Source of the DNA: Marinobacter bohaiensis
Lineage (GTDB): Bacteria > Pseudomonadota > Gammaproteobacteria > Pseudomonadales > Oleiphilaceae
Assembly (NCBI RefSeq): GCF_003258515.1
Contig: NZ_QGEH01000005.1
Span: 62,001 to 126,000, forward strand
DNA length: 64,000 nucleotides
Direction: 5' to 3'
Of the stretch, positions 37,693 through 48,239 are shown in pieces. Each line of letters starts with the position of its first letter. Positions within the stretch are counted from its first letter, which is position 1. Made by a program: the position numbers and the translations under genes. The notes under the pieces were generated by a model. It was not told the DNA's origin. It was given only the letters and a program-made list of their open reading frames with translations, and made no database searches.

Positions 37693-38407
37693 GCGTATCC
37701 ATATCCACCCGTGCCGCGTTGGTACTGATGTTGATCGCCCCCAGCGGTTCGCCGTTGGCGGCGTAGACCGGCACCGCCGCCGAGCGCAGTCCCAGGTCCA
37801 GCTCCTGGTCGACTATTGAATAGCCCTGCTCGCGCGCTTCGACGATGCGCTGGCGCAGGGTGTCCCGGTCTACGATGGAGGTGGGCGTATGACGCTCCAG
37901 CTTCACGTTATCCAACCAGGCGTCCAGTTCGTCGTCGTTCAACTGGGCCAGCAAGACCCGTCCCATGGAGGTGTAGGCGGCCGGCAGACGCGTGCCCACC
38001 GAGAGTGTGATGGCCATCAGCCGATGATGGGCCGACGAGCGCACCACATACACCACATCGTCCCCGTCCAGGACCGCCAGCGACGACGATTCCCCCAGTT
38101 CGCGGGTAATGTCTTCCAGATAGTGCTGGATCATCGGCCGATACTGGTTCGACGCCTGGTAGGCGTAGCCCAGCTGCAACACCTTGGGCGTCAGTTCAAA
38201 CTGTCGCCCCAGCCGCTTGACGAACCCCAGCGCGTGCAGTGTCAGCAGGAAACGCCGGGCCTTGGCCCGGTCCATGCCGGTGCGGGTCGCCACTTCGCTG
38301 AGGGTCATGCGCCGGTGGTCGGCGTCGAACGCCTGCAGCACGTCCAGCCCCGCGGCCAGCGCGCCGACGAAATCCCGGTCGCCGGGCTTGAGAATCGCTT
38401 CATCCAT
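37628..38407 (-). CDS. pcaR: IclR family regulator, PcaR/PcaU/PobR group
   Basis: Regulator of 259 aa with N-terminal winged helix (TLSEVATRTGMDRAKARRFLLTLHALGFV) and IclR effector domain (ESSSLAVLDGDDVVYVVRSS; YTSMGRVLLAQL; INISTNAARV). The start DRDFVGALAAGLDVLQAF is typical of PcaR, which responds to 3-oxoadipate. It is divergent from pcaIJFD, and PcaR-like boxes stand before pcaI, before pcaR itself and before both TRAP receptor genes. Its 3' end overlaps catR by 65 bp. Confidence 0.9.
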   Translation of the reverse strand: MDEAILKPGDRDFVGALAAGLDVLQAFDADHRRMTLSEVATRTGMDRAKARRFLLTLHALGFVKRLGRQFELTPKVLQLGYAYQASNQYRPMIQHYLEDITRELGESSSLAVLDGDDVVYVVRSSAHHRLMAITLSVGTRLPAAYTSMGRVLLAQLNDDELDAWLDNVKLERHTPTSIVDRDTLRQRIVEAREQGYSIVDQELDLGLRSAAVPVYAANGEPLGAINISTNAARVDMDTLMERYLPHLREVAEAIRRHAR

Positions 38408-38499
38408 CGAATGGCCTGCTCTGTTTCCGTGACAACGCGACGAGACACACGTCTCGCCGGTTTATGGCTTTCGCGCATCCTACCAGCTCGTTCGGCCTC

Positions 38500-38522
38500 C
38501 GAACATACGTTCATTATTCAAC
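38500..38522. promoter_or_regulatory. PcaR-type site near the pcaR promoter
   Basis: CGAACATACGTTCATTATTCAAC, read as CGAAC, then GTTC, then TTCAAC, follows the three-half-site layout of the TRAP receptor operators with a few changes. It lies on the pcaR side of the pcaR-pcaI gap and may serve autoregulation. Confidence 0.5.
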
Positions 38523-38541
38523 AGTTGATGAAAATTTGCAC

Positions 38542-38604
38542 TTGACGACACCTGTGAAGGGTATCAAGATGTTCGTTATATAAACTTATGTTCGCATGTC
38601 GAAC
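38542..38604 (+). promoter_or_regulatory. pcaI promoter and PcaR operator
   Basis: TTGACG at 38542-38547 is a good -35, with only a weak -10 (CAAGAT at 38565), as expected for an activated promoter. Downstream are a half-site GTTCG at 38571 and the perfect palindrome GTTCG-CATGT-CGAAC at 38590-38604, the same design as before the TRAP receptor genes. Confidence 0.6.
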
Positions 38605-38646
38605 TTTCAGCAACAATGACTCAAAAACCGGAATGAGGACATCCCC

Positions 38647-39462
38647 ATGGCCGAATTTCTCTCGCTAAAGGAAGCGGTCAGCCGCCATATCAGCGACGGC
38701 GACACCGTTGCGATGGAAGGCTTCACCCATCTGATCCCCTTCGCTGCCGGACACGAAATCATCCGCCAGAAGAAGCGTGACCTGACCCTGATCCGCATGA
38801 CGCCTGACCTGGTCTACGACCAGATGATCGGCGCCGGCTGTGCCAGCAAGCTGATCTTCTCCTGGGGCGGCAACCCGGGCGTGGGCTCGCTGCACCGTCT
38901 GCGGGACGCGGTCGAGAGAGGCTGGCCCAACAAGCTGGACATCCTTGAGCACAGCCACGCCGCCATGGCGTGCGCCTATGAAGCCGGCGCCGCGGGTCTG
39001 CCGCTGGCGGTCCTGCGCGGCTACGTGGGCAGCGACCTGCCCAAGGTCAACGACCAGATCAAGTTCATCGAATGCCCCTTCACCGGCGAGAAACTGGCGG
39101 CGGTGCCGTCGGTCCGTCCGGACGTTTCCGTGGTTCACGCCCAGCGTGCCGACCGCAAGGGCAACGTGCTGGTGGAAGGCATCATCGGCATCCAGAAAGA
39201 AGCCGTGCTGGCCGCCAAGCGCAGCATCGTCACCGTCGAGGAAGTGGTGGACGACCTGGGCGCCTCCGCCAACGCCTGCGTCCTGCCGTCCTGGGCCGTG
39301 ACCGCCATCGCCGAAGCGCCCAAGGGCGCCAAGCCATCCTACGCGCTGGGCTACTACGACCGCGACAACGCCTTCTATAAAGAGTGGGACGGCATCGCCC
39401 GCGATCGCGACGTGTTCCAGAAATGGCTGAACGACAACGTATTCGAGAACGGAGGTGCCTGA
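38647..39462 (+). CDS. pcaI: 3-oxoadipate CoA-transferase subunit A
   Basis: Alpha subunit of 271 aa of the class I CoA-transferase that activates 3-oxoadipate with succinyl-CoA. Typical segments: SDGDTVAMEGFTHLIPFAAGHEIIRQ, LIFSWGGNPGVGSLHR and GIIGIQKEAVLAAKRSIVTVEEVV. First gene of pcaIJFD, under the PcaR-type operator. It is clearly longer and different from the ScoA protein of the mevalonate region, so the two transferases serve different acids. Confidence 0.95.
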   Translation: MAEFLSLKEAVSRHISDGDTVAMEGFTHLIPFAAGHEIIRQKKRDLTLIRMTPDLVYDQMIGAGCASKLIFSWGGNPGVGSLHRLRDAVERGWPNKLDILEHSHAAMACAYEAGAAGLPLAVLRGYVGSDLPKVNDQIKFIECPFTGEKLAAVPSVRPDVSVVHAQRADRKGNVLVEGIIGIQKEAVLAAKRSIVTVEEVVDDLGASANACVLPSWAVTAIAEAPKGAKPSYALGYYDRDNAFYKEWDGIARDRDVFQKWLNDNVFENGGA

Positions 39463-39463
39463 G

Positions 39464-40240
39464 ATGAGCCTGGAATTTACCTCTTCGGAAATGATGAGCG
39501 TCACCGCAGCGCGGGCCCTGACCAACGACATGACCTGCTTCGTCGGCATTGGCCTGCCCAGTGAGGCCGCCAACCTGGCGCGCCTGACCCACGCCCCGGA
39601 CGTCACCCTGATCTACGAATCCGGCACCCTGCAGACCAAGCCGGACGTACTGCCCCTGTCCATCGGCGACGGCGAGCTGTGCGAATCCGCCCTGACCACC
39701 GTGTCCGTGCCGGAGATGTTCCGCTACTGGCTGCAGGGCGGGCACATCAGCGTCGGCTTCCTGGGCACCGCCCAGATCGACCGCTACGCCAACCTCAACA
39801 CCACCCTGATCGGCGACTACCGCGAGCCGAAAGTCCGCCTGCCGGGCGGTGGCGGGGCGCCGGAAATCGCCACCAACGCCCACGAAGTCTTCATCACCGT
39901 GAAGCACTCCAAGCGCACCTTCGTAAAGGACGTGGACTTCGTCACCACCGTCGGCTTCGGCCGCGATGGCAAGGCGCGGGACAATGTACCCAACATCGGC
40001 CGCGGCCCCACCGTGGTGATCACCGACCTGTGCATCCTCAAGCCGGATCCGCAGACCAAGGAGCTGGTGGTCACCTCCCTGCACCCGGGTGTCACCCGCG
40101 AGCAGGTCATCGAGGCCACCGGCTGGGAGATCCGTTTCGCCGACGAACTGGCAACCACCCCGGAGCCGAGCGCGAAAGAGCTGGAAGTACTGCGCGACCT
40201 GAAAGCGCGCACCAACGCCCATCATGCCGGCCAGCAATAG
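39464..40240 (+). CDS. pcaJ: 3-oxoadipate CoA-transferase subunit B
   Basis: Beta subunit of 258 aa. The catalytic glutamate lies in LIYESGTLQTKP. Further family stretches are GGHISVGFLGTAQIDRYANLN and LPGGGGAPEIATNA. The ATG at 39464 is chosen for GGAGG 8 bases upstream inside the end of pcaI; the stop of pcaI is at 39460-39462. Works with PcaI to give 3-oxoadipyl-CoA. Confidence 0.95.
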   Translation: MSLEFTSSEMMSVTAARALTNDMTCFVGIGLPSEAANLARLTHAPDVTLIYESGTLQTKPDVLPLSIGDGELCESALTTVSVPEMFRYWLQGGHISVGFLGTAQIDRYANLNTTLIGDYREPKVRLPGGGGAPEIATNAHEVFITVKHSKRTFVKDVDFVTTVGFGRDGKARDNVPNIGRGPTVVITDLCILKPDPQTKELVVTSLHPGVTREQVIEATGWEIRFADELATTPEPSAKELEVLRDLKARTNAHHAGQQ

Positions 40241-40268
40241 CGGTGAACCAAGACTGAAGAGGTGAATC

Positions 40269-41474
40269 ATGACTGACGTCTATCTCTGCCATCCGCGCCG
40301 TTCCGCCGTGGGCCGCTTCGGCGGCACCCTGGCGGCGGTGCGCCCGGACGACCTGGCCGCCGACATCTTCAAGGCGGTGCTGGCCGAAGCCCCGGACCTG
40401 GATCCGGCCGCCATCGAGGAAGTGATGATGGGCTGCGCCAACCAGGCCGGCGAAGACAACCGCAACGTGGCCCGCATGTCCGCGCTGCTGGCGGGCCTGC
40501 CCACGTCCGTGCCGGGCACCACGATGAACCGCCTGTGCGGCTCGGGCATGGACGCCATCGGCACCGCCTTCCGCGCCATCCGCGCCGGGGAAATGGACCT
40601 GGTGCTGGCCGGCGGCGTGGAGTCCATGTCCCGCGCGCCCTACGTGCTGGGCAAGGCCGACAGCGCCTTCTCCCGCGGCCAGAAAATCGAAGACACCACC
40701 ATCGGCTGGCGCTTCGTCAATCCGCTGATGAAGCAGCAGTACGGCATCGATTCCATGCCGGAAACTGCCGAGAACGTGGCCGAGCAGTACAACGTCTCCC
40801 GCGAGGACCAGGACCGGTTCGCCGTGCGCTCCCAGGAGAAAGCCGAGGCCGCCCGCGAAGCCGGTCGTCTGGCCGAGGAGATCGTGCCGATCAGCATCCC
40901 GCGTCGCAAACAGGAGCCGCTGGTGTTCGACACCGACGAGCATCCCCGTGCCGGCACCACCCTGGAGAAACTGGCCAAGCTGCCCACTCCGTTCCGCGAG
41001 AACGGCTCGGTCACCGCCGGTAACGCCTCGGGCGTGAACGACGGCGCCGGCGCCATGCTGGTGGCCAGCGAAGCCGCGGTGAAAGCCCATGGCCTCAAGC
41101 CCATCGCCCGCATTCGCGGCATGGCCACGGCCGGCGTCGAGCCCCGCGTGATGGGGATCGGCCCGGTGCCGGCCACCCAGAAACTGCTCAAGCGCCTGGA
41201 CATGACGGTTGATCAACTGGACGTGATCGAGCTGAACGAGGCCTTCGCCGCCCAGGGCCTGGCGGTCCTGCGCGAGCTGGGCATCGCCGATGACGATCCC
41301 CGTGTGAACCCCAACGGCGGCGCCATCGCCCTGGGCCACCCGCTGGGCATGTCCGGCGCGCGCATCATCCAGAGCGCCGCCCATGAGCTGCAACGCAGCG
41401 GTGGCCGGTTCGCCCTGTGCACCATGTGCGTGGGTGTCGGCCAGGGTATCGCCACGCTGATCGAACGGGTCTGA
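40269..41474 (+). CDS. pcaF: 3-oxoadipyl-CoA thiolase
   Basis: Thiolase of 401 aa that splits 3-oxoadipyl-CoA into succinyl-CoA and acetyl-CoA. Nucleophile Cys90 is in [10 protein letters not shown]; the second Cys is in [10 protein letters not shown] near 387 and the catalytic His in [28 protein letters not shown]. It could also act on acetoacetyl-CoA from the ScoAB reaction, though that is conjecture. Third gene of pcaIJFD. Confidence 0.95.
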   Translation: MTDVYLCHPRRSAVGRFGGTLAAVRPDDLAADIFKAVLAEAPDLDPAAIEEVMMGCANQAGEDNRNVARMSALLAGLPTSVPGTTMNRLCGSGMDAIGTAFRAIRAGEMDLVLAGGVESMSRAPYVLGKADSAFSRGQKIEDTTIGWRFVNPLMKQQYGIDSMPETAENVAEQYNVSREDQDRFAVRSQEKAEAAREAGRLAEEIVPISIPRRKQEPLVFDTDEHPRAGTTLEKLAKLPTPFRENGSVTAGNASGVNDGAGAMLVASEAAVKAHGLKPIARIRGMATAGVEPRVMGIGPVPATQKLLKRLDMTVDQLDVIELNEAFAAQGLAVLRELGIADDDPRVNPNGGAIALGHPLGMSGARIIQSAAHELQRSGGRFALCTMCVGVGQGIATLIERV

Positions 41475-41487
41475 GGAGCGTCGCACC

Positions 41488-42264
41488 ATGGCATTTCTCA
41501 AGCACAACGGTCGCACCGTGGCCTACCGCCTGCTCGGTGCGCCCGACAAACCGCTGATGGTACTCGCCCACCCGCTGGGAATGAGCCAGGCGGTCTGGGA
41601 CGATCTGCTGCCGTCGCTGCTGGGTCAATTCCGGGTCCTGACCTGGGATCTTCCCGGCCACGGCGCCAGCGCCGCCTGGCCCGCCTCTGCCGGTCCCATC
41701 ACCCCGGAAGCGCTGGCGGCGGAAACCCTGGCGTTGGTACAGCAGGCCGATGCCGAGTCGTTCCACTTCATCGGCACGTCCATCGGTGGCGTGATCGGCC
41801 AGCAGCTGCTGATCGGCCACGGCTCGCGGCTGCTCTCCGCCACGCTGACCAACACCGGCGCCGTGATCGGCACACCGCAAGCCTGGCAGGACCGGGCCGG
41901 CAAGTGTCGTGAACTCGGGGTCGATGGGATTGCCGCCGACATCGTGCCGCGCTGGTTCGGCCCGGCCGCGACACAACGGCAACCGGCCCTGATCGAGGGC
42001 TGGACCGTGCAGATGGGGCGCGGCGACAGCGAGAGTTACGCCCTGCTGTGCGAGATGCTGGGACGTGTCGACTTTAGCGACCGGCTGCCCGACGGCCCCA
42101 CGCCGGTACGCCTGATTGCCGGCGCCGACGATCTGGCCACGCCGCCGTCCGCCCTGGAAAACCTGGGCAAGCACCTGGGCGGTGTCGCCGTGTCGGTGCT
42201 GGAAGGCGTCGGCCATGTTCCATCCGAGGAAGCGCCGGAGATCTTCCTGAAGGAGTTGCTCTAA
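41488..42264 (+). CDS. pcaD: 3-oxoadipate enol-lactonase
   Basis: Alpha/beta hydrolase of 258 aa opening 3-oxoadipate enol-lactone to 3-oxoadipate. Nucleophile Ser98 in GTSIGG, oxyanion loop [14 protein letters not shown], and catalytic His243 in [13 protein letters not shown] are seen. It follows pcaF after 13 bp and is followed by a terminator. It joins the CatABC branch to PcaIJF, so the benzoate route is complete in this window. Confidence 0.94.
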   Translation: MAFLKHNGRTVAYRLLGAPDKPLMVLAHPLGMSQAVWDDLLPSLLGQFRVLTWDLPGHGASAAWPASAGPITPEALAAETLALVQQADAESFHFIGTSIGGVIGQQLLIGHGSRLLSATLTNTGAVIGTPQAWQDRAGKCRELGVDGIAADIVPRWFGPAATQRQPALIEGWTVQMGRGDSESYALLCEMLGRVDFSDRLPDGPTPVRLIAGADDLATPPSALENLGKHLGGVAVSVLEGVGHVPSEEAPEIFLKELL

Positions 42265-42280
42265 ACTCCCGTTTGCCCTT

Positions 42281-42312
42281 GCCCCGCGCCCGTCGCGGGG
42301 CCTTCTTTTTCT
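42281..42312 (+). terminator. Rho-independent terminator of pcaIJFD
   Basis: Perfect 8-bp stem GCCCCGCG / CGCGGGGC with a 5-nt loop followed by CTTCTTTTTCTT, 16 bp after the pcaD stop. Confidence 0.88.
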
Positions 42313-42462
42313 TACCCTCCCCTTGTACGCCGCCTTCCCGGCATCGGAGCCGCACCCTCCCGGCCAACACAAAGTGGATAACGCTGTGCAGTCATTGGAT
42401 AGGCCGTTCTCGCATCCCGGTTTAGGGTCTGAACACCGACAGATGACGACAGCGAGACCGCG

Positions 42463-43380
42463 ATGCCTCAAGAGATTGCCCCTCAGGTTCGGCCGACCTG
42501 GTTGAAACCCGCTGCGCTGGTGCTGATGGTTGCACTGCTGGCTCTGCAGTGCCTCCTGCTAACGTTACCGGATTGGGCCCCCGCGGCCTTGAGCCCGATG
42601 GCCGCCCTCGCCGCCATGGCCCTGGCGATCACCCTGGCATGGCGACTCCCCGCGACACGCACGGTGGAAGTTCCGGTCGAGGTAACGGTGCCCGCTCCGG
42701 AACCCGCAACCTCCCACGCACCGATCGCGGATACACCCGCAACGCCGCAGCCCGATCTGGCGCCGGTGCGCGAACACGTCGAGCAGCTTTCCGCCAACGC
42801 GGCGTTCATTCTCGAGGAAATGGACGAGGCCGGGCGCCTGGCACGGCAATCGGGCGAACGCGTTGCCGCCAGTGCCACCAGCATCACGGGGGCGGAAACC
42901 GGCGTGCGTACACTGGCCGCTGATATGCGCCGCATCGACGCCGTATTCGACCAGCTGGGCCAGCAGGCGGAACAGATCCAGGCCATCGTGAGCGCCATTC
43001 TCGACATCGCCAAACAGACCAACCTGCTGGCCCTGAACGCCTCCATCGAAGCGGCCCGCGCCGGGGAGCACGGGCGCGGGTTCGCGGTGGTGGCGGACGA
43101 AGTCCGCACCCTGTCCCACCGGGTCAACGACTCCAGCGAACAGATACGCGGCATCGCGGAGGGCCTCAACGCGTCCTCCCACGAGGCACGCAGCGGCATG
43201 GCGCGGATCAACGCGGCCTGTGACCACTGCCTGGGACAGGCCGCCACCGCCCTCTCCGCGATGGAAGACATCCAGTCCGGCGCCCAGGCCCGGATGGAGG
43301 TGGTGCAACGCATCACCGCCCGCATCGACGATCAGCGTCGCCTGGCAGACTCGATCCGTGCCGAACTGGAGCCTGGCTGA
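42463..43380 (+). CDS. Minimal methyl-accepting chemotaxis protein without sensor domain
   Basis: Chemoreceptor-like protein of 305 aa. Two hydrophobic helices (about 15-32 and 38-57) are joined by a few residues only, so there is no periplasmic ligand domain, and no HAMP is recognisable. A Pro/Ala-rich linker leads to a signalling domain with the hallmark hairpin tip ([21 protein letters not shown], then [14 protein letters not shown]). It stands between pcaD and an ABC transporter, each set off by terminators. It may signal metabolic state or pair with a partner; RBS is weak. Confidence 0.88.
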   Translation: MPQEIAPQVRPTWLKPAALVLMVALLALQCLLLTLPDWAPAALSPMAALAAMALAITLAWRLPATRTVEVPVEVTVPAPEPATSHAPIADTPATPQPDLAPVREHVEQLSANAAFILEEMDEAGRLARQSGERVAASATSITGAETGVRTLAADMRRIDAVFDQLGQQAEQIQAIVSAILDIAKQTNLLALNASIEAARAGEHGRGFAVVADEVRTLSHRVNDSSEQIRGIAEGLNASSHEARSGMARINAACDHCLGQAATALSAMEDIQSGAQARMEVVQRITARIDDQRRLADSIRAELEPG

Positions 43381-43423
43381 CGGAGTCTCCTGCCATCGAA
43401 CCATAGCCGCGGCTCCTGCCCTT

Positions 43424-43455
43424 GCCCAGATGACTTTCGTTCTCTGGGCTTTTTT
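43424..43455 (+). terminator. Rho-independent terminator of the chemoreceptor gene
   Basis: Stem GCCCAGA / TCTGGGC with a 12-nt loop followed by TTTTTT, 43 bp after the stop codon. Confidence 0.88.
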
Positions 43456-43572
43456 CGGTCCGGGATCGGAGCCTGCAATCCCGGGACACCGACGTGCAGA
43501 AAACGGATATTCGCCGGCCCCGCCTGCCGCCTCTAATGACATCACCGCACAACAACAATCCGAGGTGATGAC

Positions 43573-44742
43573 ATGAATCGAATCAAGACGCTGGCCGGCG
43601 CCACGCTGGCCACCCTGTCGCTGAGCTTGGCGCCGTTGGCGGCCAGTGCCGCCGACACCGTCAAAGTGGGCATCATGCTGCCGTTCAGCGGCATCTACGC
43701 CCAGCTCGGCGAGGCCGGGCGCGACGGCCTCAAGCTGGCGCTGAAACAGCAGGCCTCCAACCTGAACGGCGCGCAGATCGAATACATCGAAATGGATACC
43801 GAGGCCAAGCCCGCCCGCGCGCCGGAGCTGTCCTCGGCCATGCTCAGCCAGCACCAGGCCGACTTCGTCATCGGGCCGGTTCACTCCGGGGTGGCCATGG
43901 GCATGATCAAGGTGCTGCGCGGCAAGGACACGGTGATGATCATCCCCAACGCCGGTGCGGCGGCGGCCACCGGTCCGCTGTGCTCGCCCAACATCTTCCG
44001 CACGTCGTTTTCCTCCTGGCAGCCGTCCTACCCGATGGGGCAGGTGGCGCTGGATAAGGGCTACGACAAGGTCTATGCCATCAGCTGGAACTACGGCATG
44101 GGCCGGGAAAGCCTGGACGCCTTCGAGGAATCCTTCACCGCCGGTGGCGGCGAGATCGTCAAGAAGGTGCTGATGCCCTTCCCATCCACCAACTTCCAGC
44201 CCCACATCAGCGACATCGCCGCCACCCAGCCGGATGCGGTGTTCGTGTTCTTCGCCGGCGGCGGGGCCATCAAGTTCGTCAAGGACTACGACGCCATGGG
44301 CCTACGCGGCAAGATCCCGCTGCTGGGTTCGGGCTTCCTCACCGAGGGCACGCTCGAGGCCCAGGGCGAGGCGGCCGAAGGTGTGGAAACGACCCTGCAC
44401 TACGCCGAGCAGCTGGACATCCCGGCCAACCAGAGCTTCCGCGCCGCCTTCAACACCGAGTACGGCCACTACCCGGACATCTACGCGGTGCAGGGGTACG
44501 ACGCCGGCCTGGCCATCGCCCAGACCCTGTCGCAACTGGACGGCGACGCCAGCGACAAGCAGGCGCTGATCGACACCATGGCGCAGTTGACCATCGACAG
44601 CCCGCGTGGCGAGTTCACCTTCTCGCGGGCCCATAACCCGGTGCAGGACATCTACCTGCGCAAGGTCGACAACGGCGTCAACGTGGTGGAACGGGTGGCC
44701 GCCGCCGCCCTGGAAGATCCCGCCCGCGGCTGCCAACTGTAA
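43573..44742 (+). CDS. LIV-type ABC transporter substrate-binding protein
   Basis: Periplasmic binding protein of 389 aa (type I periplasmic fold, Peripla_BP_6) with a Sec signal ending ASA-AD. The mature N-terminus VKVGIMLPFSGIYAQLGEAGRDG and the ligand-side stretches FVIGPVHSGVAMGM and ISWNYGMGRES are typical of the LivK group that includes aromatic-acid receptors. It heads a five-gene operon. Placement between pcaD/MCP and a BenR-type regulator suggests an aromatic or related acid; amino acids remain possible. Confidence 0.9.
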   Translation: MNRIKTLAGATLATLSLSLAPLAASAADTVKVGIMLPFSGIYAQLGEAGRDGLKLALKQQASNLNGAQIEYIEMDTEAKPARAPELSSAMLSQHQADFVIGPVHSGVAMGMIKVLRGKDTVMIIPNAGAAAATGPLCSPNIFRTSFSSWQPSYPMGQVALDKGYDKVYAISWNYGMGRESLDAFEESFTAGGGEIVKKVLMPFPSTNFQPHISDIAATQPDAVFVFFAGGGAIKFVKDYDAMGLRGKIPLLGSGFLTEGTLEAQGEAAEGVETTLHYAEQLDIPANQSFRAAFNTEYGHYPDIYAVQGYDAGLAIAQTLSQLDGDASDKQALIDTMAQLTIDSPRGEFTFSRAHNPVQDIYLRKVDNGVNVVERVAAAALEDPARGCQL

Positions 44743-44803
44743 TCCCTGTCCCCGCCCGGCCGGCTGAGACGGCGCGGCCGGGCGGTCACCACCGAGAAAG
44801 ACT

Positions 44804-45667
44804 ATGTCCACCGAACTCTTCTTCGTGCAACTGATCAACGGGCTGCAGTACGGCCTGTTGCTGTTCCTGATCGCGTCGGGGCTGACCCTGGTCTTCGGCG
44901 TCATGGGCATCCTCAACCTGGCCCATGGCTCGATGTACATGGTCGGCGCCTACCTGGTGTGGTACTTCGTGACCGTCACCGGCAGCTTCAGCCTGGCGGC
45001 GTTGCTGTCGGCGGCCATCGCCCTGGCCCTGGGCATCCTCATTGAGCGCGTGCTGATCCAGCGCCTGTACCACCGCAACCACCTGGACCAGGTGCTGCTG
45101 ACCATCGGCATGATCTTCGTGTTCAACGCGCTGCAAAGCATCCTGTGGGGCAACGATCCCTACGGCGTGGCGGTGCCGGCGGCACTGGACGCGTCCATTC
45201 CGTTCACCGAGAACTCCAGCTACCCGGTCTACCGCATCTTCGCGGCGGTGCTGTGCATTGCCATCGCCGCGGCACTCTACTTCATGGTCAGCCGTACCCG
45301 ACTGGGCATGCTGATCCGCGCCGGCGAGTCCAACCGCGAAATGGTCGAGGCGCTGGGGGTCAACATCAAGAGCCTGTACACCATCGTGTTCGCCATCGGC
45401 GTCATGCTGGCGGCGGTCTCGGGGATCATCGCCGCGCCCATCCGCTCGATCGTGCCAGGCATGGGCGAGAGCGTGCTGATCACCTGCTTCGTGGTGGTGG
45501 TCGTCGGCGGCATGGGCTCGATCCGCGGCGCCTTCGTCGGCGCCCTGCTGGTGGGCCTGATCAGCACCTTCGCGGCGGTGCTGATGCCCGGTCTGTCCAA
45601 CATGATCATCTACATCTTTATGATCCTGGTGTTGCTGGTGAAGCCCCAGGGCCTGTTCAGCCATTAA
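44804..45667 (+). CDS. livH: Branched-chain-type ABC transporter permease LivH
   Basis: Membrane subunit of 287 aa with about eight hydrophobic helices. Family motifs: NGLQYGLLLFLIASGLTLVFG, MGILNLAHGSMYMVGAY and the EAA-like GESNREMVEALGVNIKSLY. It lies 61 bp after the receptor gene and 12 bp before livM. Symbol denotes family only; the substrate may not be an amino acid. Confidence 0.9.
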   Translation: MSTELFFVQLINGLQYGLLLFLIASGLTLVFGVMGILNLAHGSMYMVGAYLVWYFVTVTGSFSLAALLSAAIALALGILIERVLIQRLYHRNHLDQVLLTIGMIFVFNALQSILWGNDPYGVAVPAALDASIPFTENSSYPVYRIFAAVLCIAIAAALYFMVSRTRLGMLIRAGESNREMVEALGVNIKSLYTIVFAIGVMLAAVSGIIAAPIRSIVPGMGESVLITCFVVVVVGGMGSIRGAFVGALLVGLISTFAAVLMPGLSNMIIYIFMILVLLVKPQGLFSH

Positions 45668-45679
45668 CGGGAGCTACGC

Positions 45680-46642
45680 ATGATTTTCGAAAAGCGCACC
45701 GAGCGCATCGTCATCCCGGTCTTCTTCATCCTGGCCCTGTTGTTACCGCTGTTCCTGGAGGGCAACGCCTTCTTCGTCGGCAAACTCACCACCATCGTGA
45801 TCCTGTCGATCTTCGTGATGTCGCTGGATTTCCTGGTCGGCCGAGTGGGTCTGATCACCCTGGGCCACGCCCTGTTCTACGGGCTGGGCGGCTACCTGTT
45901 CGTGATTCTGGCGCCGGAGTACGAGGCCGTGAACTTCTGGCTCTACACCGTCTACATCTGCGGTCTGTCGGCGCTGATCGCACTGGTGGTGGGGACCGTG
46001 GTGCTGCGCACCTCCGGCATCTACTTCATCATGATCACCCTGGCCATTTCCCAGATGGCCTATTACTACTTCTTCGACTCGCTGGATTACGGCGGCGACG
46101 ACGGCGTGTTCATCTTCATGAAACCGGACACCCACCTCTTCGGACTGAACTTTTTCAACCTGGATAACGGGGTCCACTTCTACTACCTGGCGCTGCTCTC
46201 GCTGCTCAACACCCTGCTGTTTTTCAAGCTGATCCTGCGTTCGCGCTTCGGCCGCATTGTCGAGGCCACCAAGCACAACGCCCAGCGCACCGAAGCCCTG
46301 GGCTACAACACGTTCGTCTACCGGCTGATCTGCTACGTCATCGGCAGCACGCTGGGGGCCTACGCCGGCTTCCTGTTCGCGCTGCAATACGGTTTCGTCA
46401 ATCCATCCTTCCTGACCTGGGAGATGTCCGGCACGGCGCTGGTGATGTCGATCCTGGGCGGGCTGGGGAGCCTTTACGGCGCGATTCTCGGTACGTTCAC
46501 CTACGAGGGCCTGCAGTTCCTGTTCGAACACCTCACCCAGGACTGGCTGCTGCTGATGGGCGGCGCCATCATCCTGATGGTGCTGGTACTGCGGCACGGC
46601 ATCGCCGGTTACCTGGAAAAGCTGCTGGAGAAAAAACAATGA
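45680..46642 (+). CDS. livM: Branched-chain-type ABC transporter permease LivM
   Basis: Second membrane subunit, 320 aa, with the LivM core (SLDFLVGRVGLITLGHALFYGLGGY; RSRFGRIVEATKHNAQRTEALGYN as the ATPase-docking loop). It carries no N-terminal extension. ATGA overlap with livG gives coupling. Together with LivH it forms the transmembrane pore of the operon's importer. Confidence 0.9.
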   Translation: MIFEKRTERIVIPVFFILALLLPLFLEGNAFFVGKLTTIVILSIFVMSLDFLVGRVGLITLGHALFYGLGGYLFVILAPEYEAVNFWLYTVYICGLSALIALVVGTVVLRTSGIYFIMITLAISQMAYYYFFDSLDYGGDDGVFIFMKPDTHLFGLNFFNLDNGVHFYYLALLSLLNTLLFFKLILRSRFGRIVEATKHNAQRTEALGYNTFVYRLICYVIGSTLGAYAGFLFALQYGFVNPSFLTWEMSGTALVMSILGGLGSLYGAILGTFTYEGLQFLFEHLTQDWLLLMGGAIILMVLVLRHGIAGYLEKLLEKKQ

Positions 46643-47408
46643 ACCAAGACGCCATCCTGGAAACCGAAGCCCTGTGCAAACACTGGGGCGGCATCAAGGC
46701 GCTCAACAACCTGTCGCTGACCTTCCACGACCGCCAGCTACACGGGGTGGTGGGCCCCAACGGCGCGGGCAAGAGCACCCTGCTGAACATGCTGTGCGGC
46801 ACGTTGCCCCCCACCAGCGGCTGCATCTTCCATCAGGGTCAGCGCATCGACCGCATGAAACCCTGGCGTTTCGTGCGGCGCGGCATCGGCCGGAGCTTCC
46901 AGAAGACCAACATCTATCCCGATGTCACCTGTCTGGAAAACTGCGCCATCGCCGCCCAGCGGCGTTTCGGTGGCAACTTCAACCTGTTCGCCTCGCGCCA
47001 CAGCAATCGCATGGTGGCCCAGGCCGCGGAGCAGGCCCTGGCGCAGGTGGGCCTGGAGAGTCGGCGCGATACCGTGGCGGCGGAGATTTCCTACGGCGAG
47101 CAGCGCCAGCTGGAGATCGCCATGGTGCTGGCTACCGCGCCCTGCATCCTGCTGCTGGACGAACCCATGGCGGGCATGGGCCACGAGGAATCCCAGCGCA
47201 TCATCGCCCTGCTCAAAGAACTCAAGGAACGCTACTGCATCGTGCTGGTGGAACACGACATGGACGCCATCTTCGAGCTGTCCGACCAGTTGACGGTGCT
47301 GGACAACGGCACCCATCTGATCACCGGCAGCGTGGACCAGGTGCGCAACGATCCGCGGGTGCGCGCCGCGTATCTGGGTGCCGACGACGAAGACGAGGAG
47401 GCCGCCGC

Positions 47409-47412
<4 letters not shown>
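46639..47412 (+). CDS. livG: ABC transporter ATPase LivG
   Basis: ATPase of 257 aa with Walker A GPNGAGKST (about 38-46), a signature region SYGEQRQLEIA, Walker B LLLDEPMAG and switch His in LVEHDM. The C-terminal extension found in LivG-type subunits is present. Start overlaps livM and stop overlaps livF by ATGA junctions. Confidence 0.92.
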
Positions 47413-48122
<710 letters not shown>

Positions 48123-48239
48123 CCCCAATCCGCCGCTCCGGAAGGTGTACAGAATACGGATAACGATGTTCATTTACCGGATATTGGAGGCCCGCTGAAT
48201 CCCCGATAGTTCAAGTGCCTAACAACAAGGAGAAGGTAC

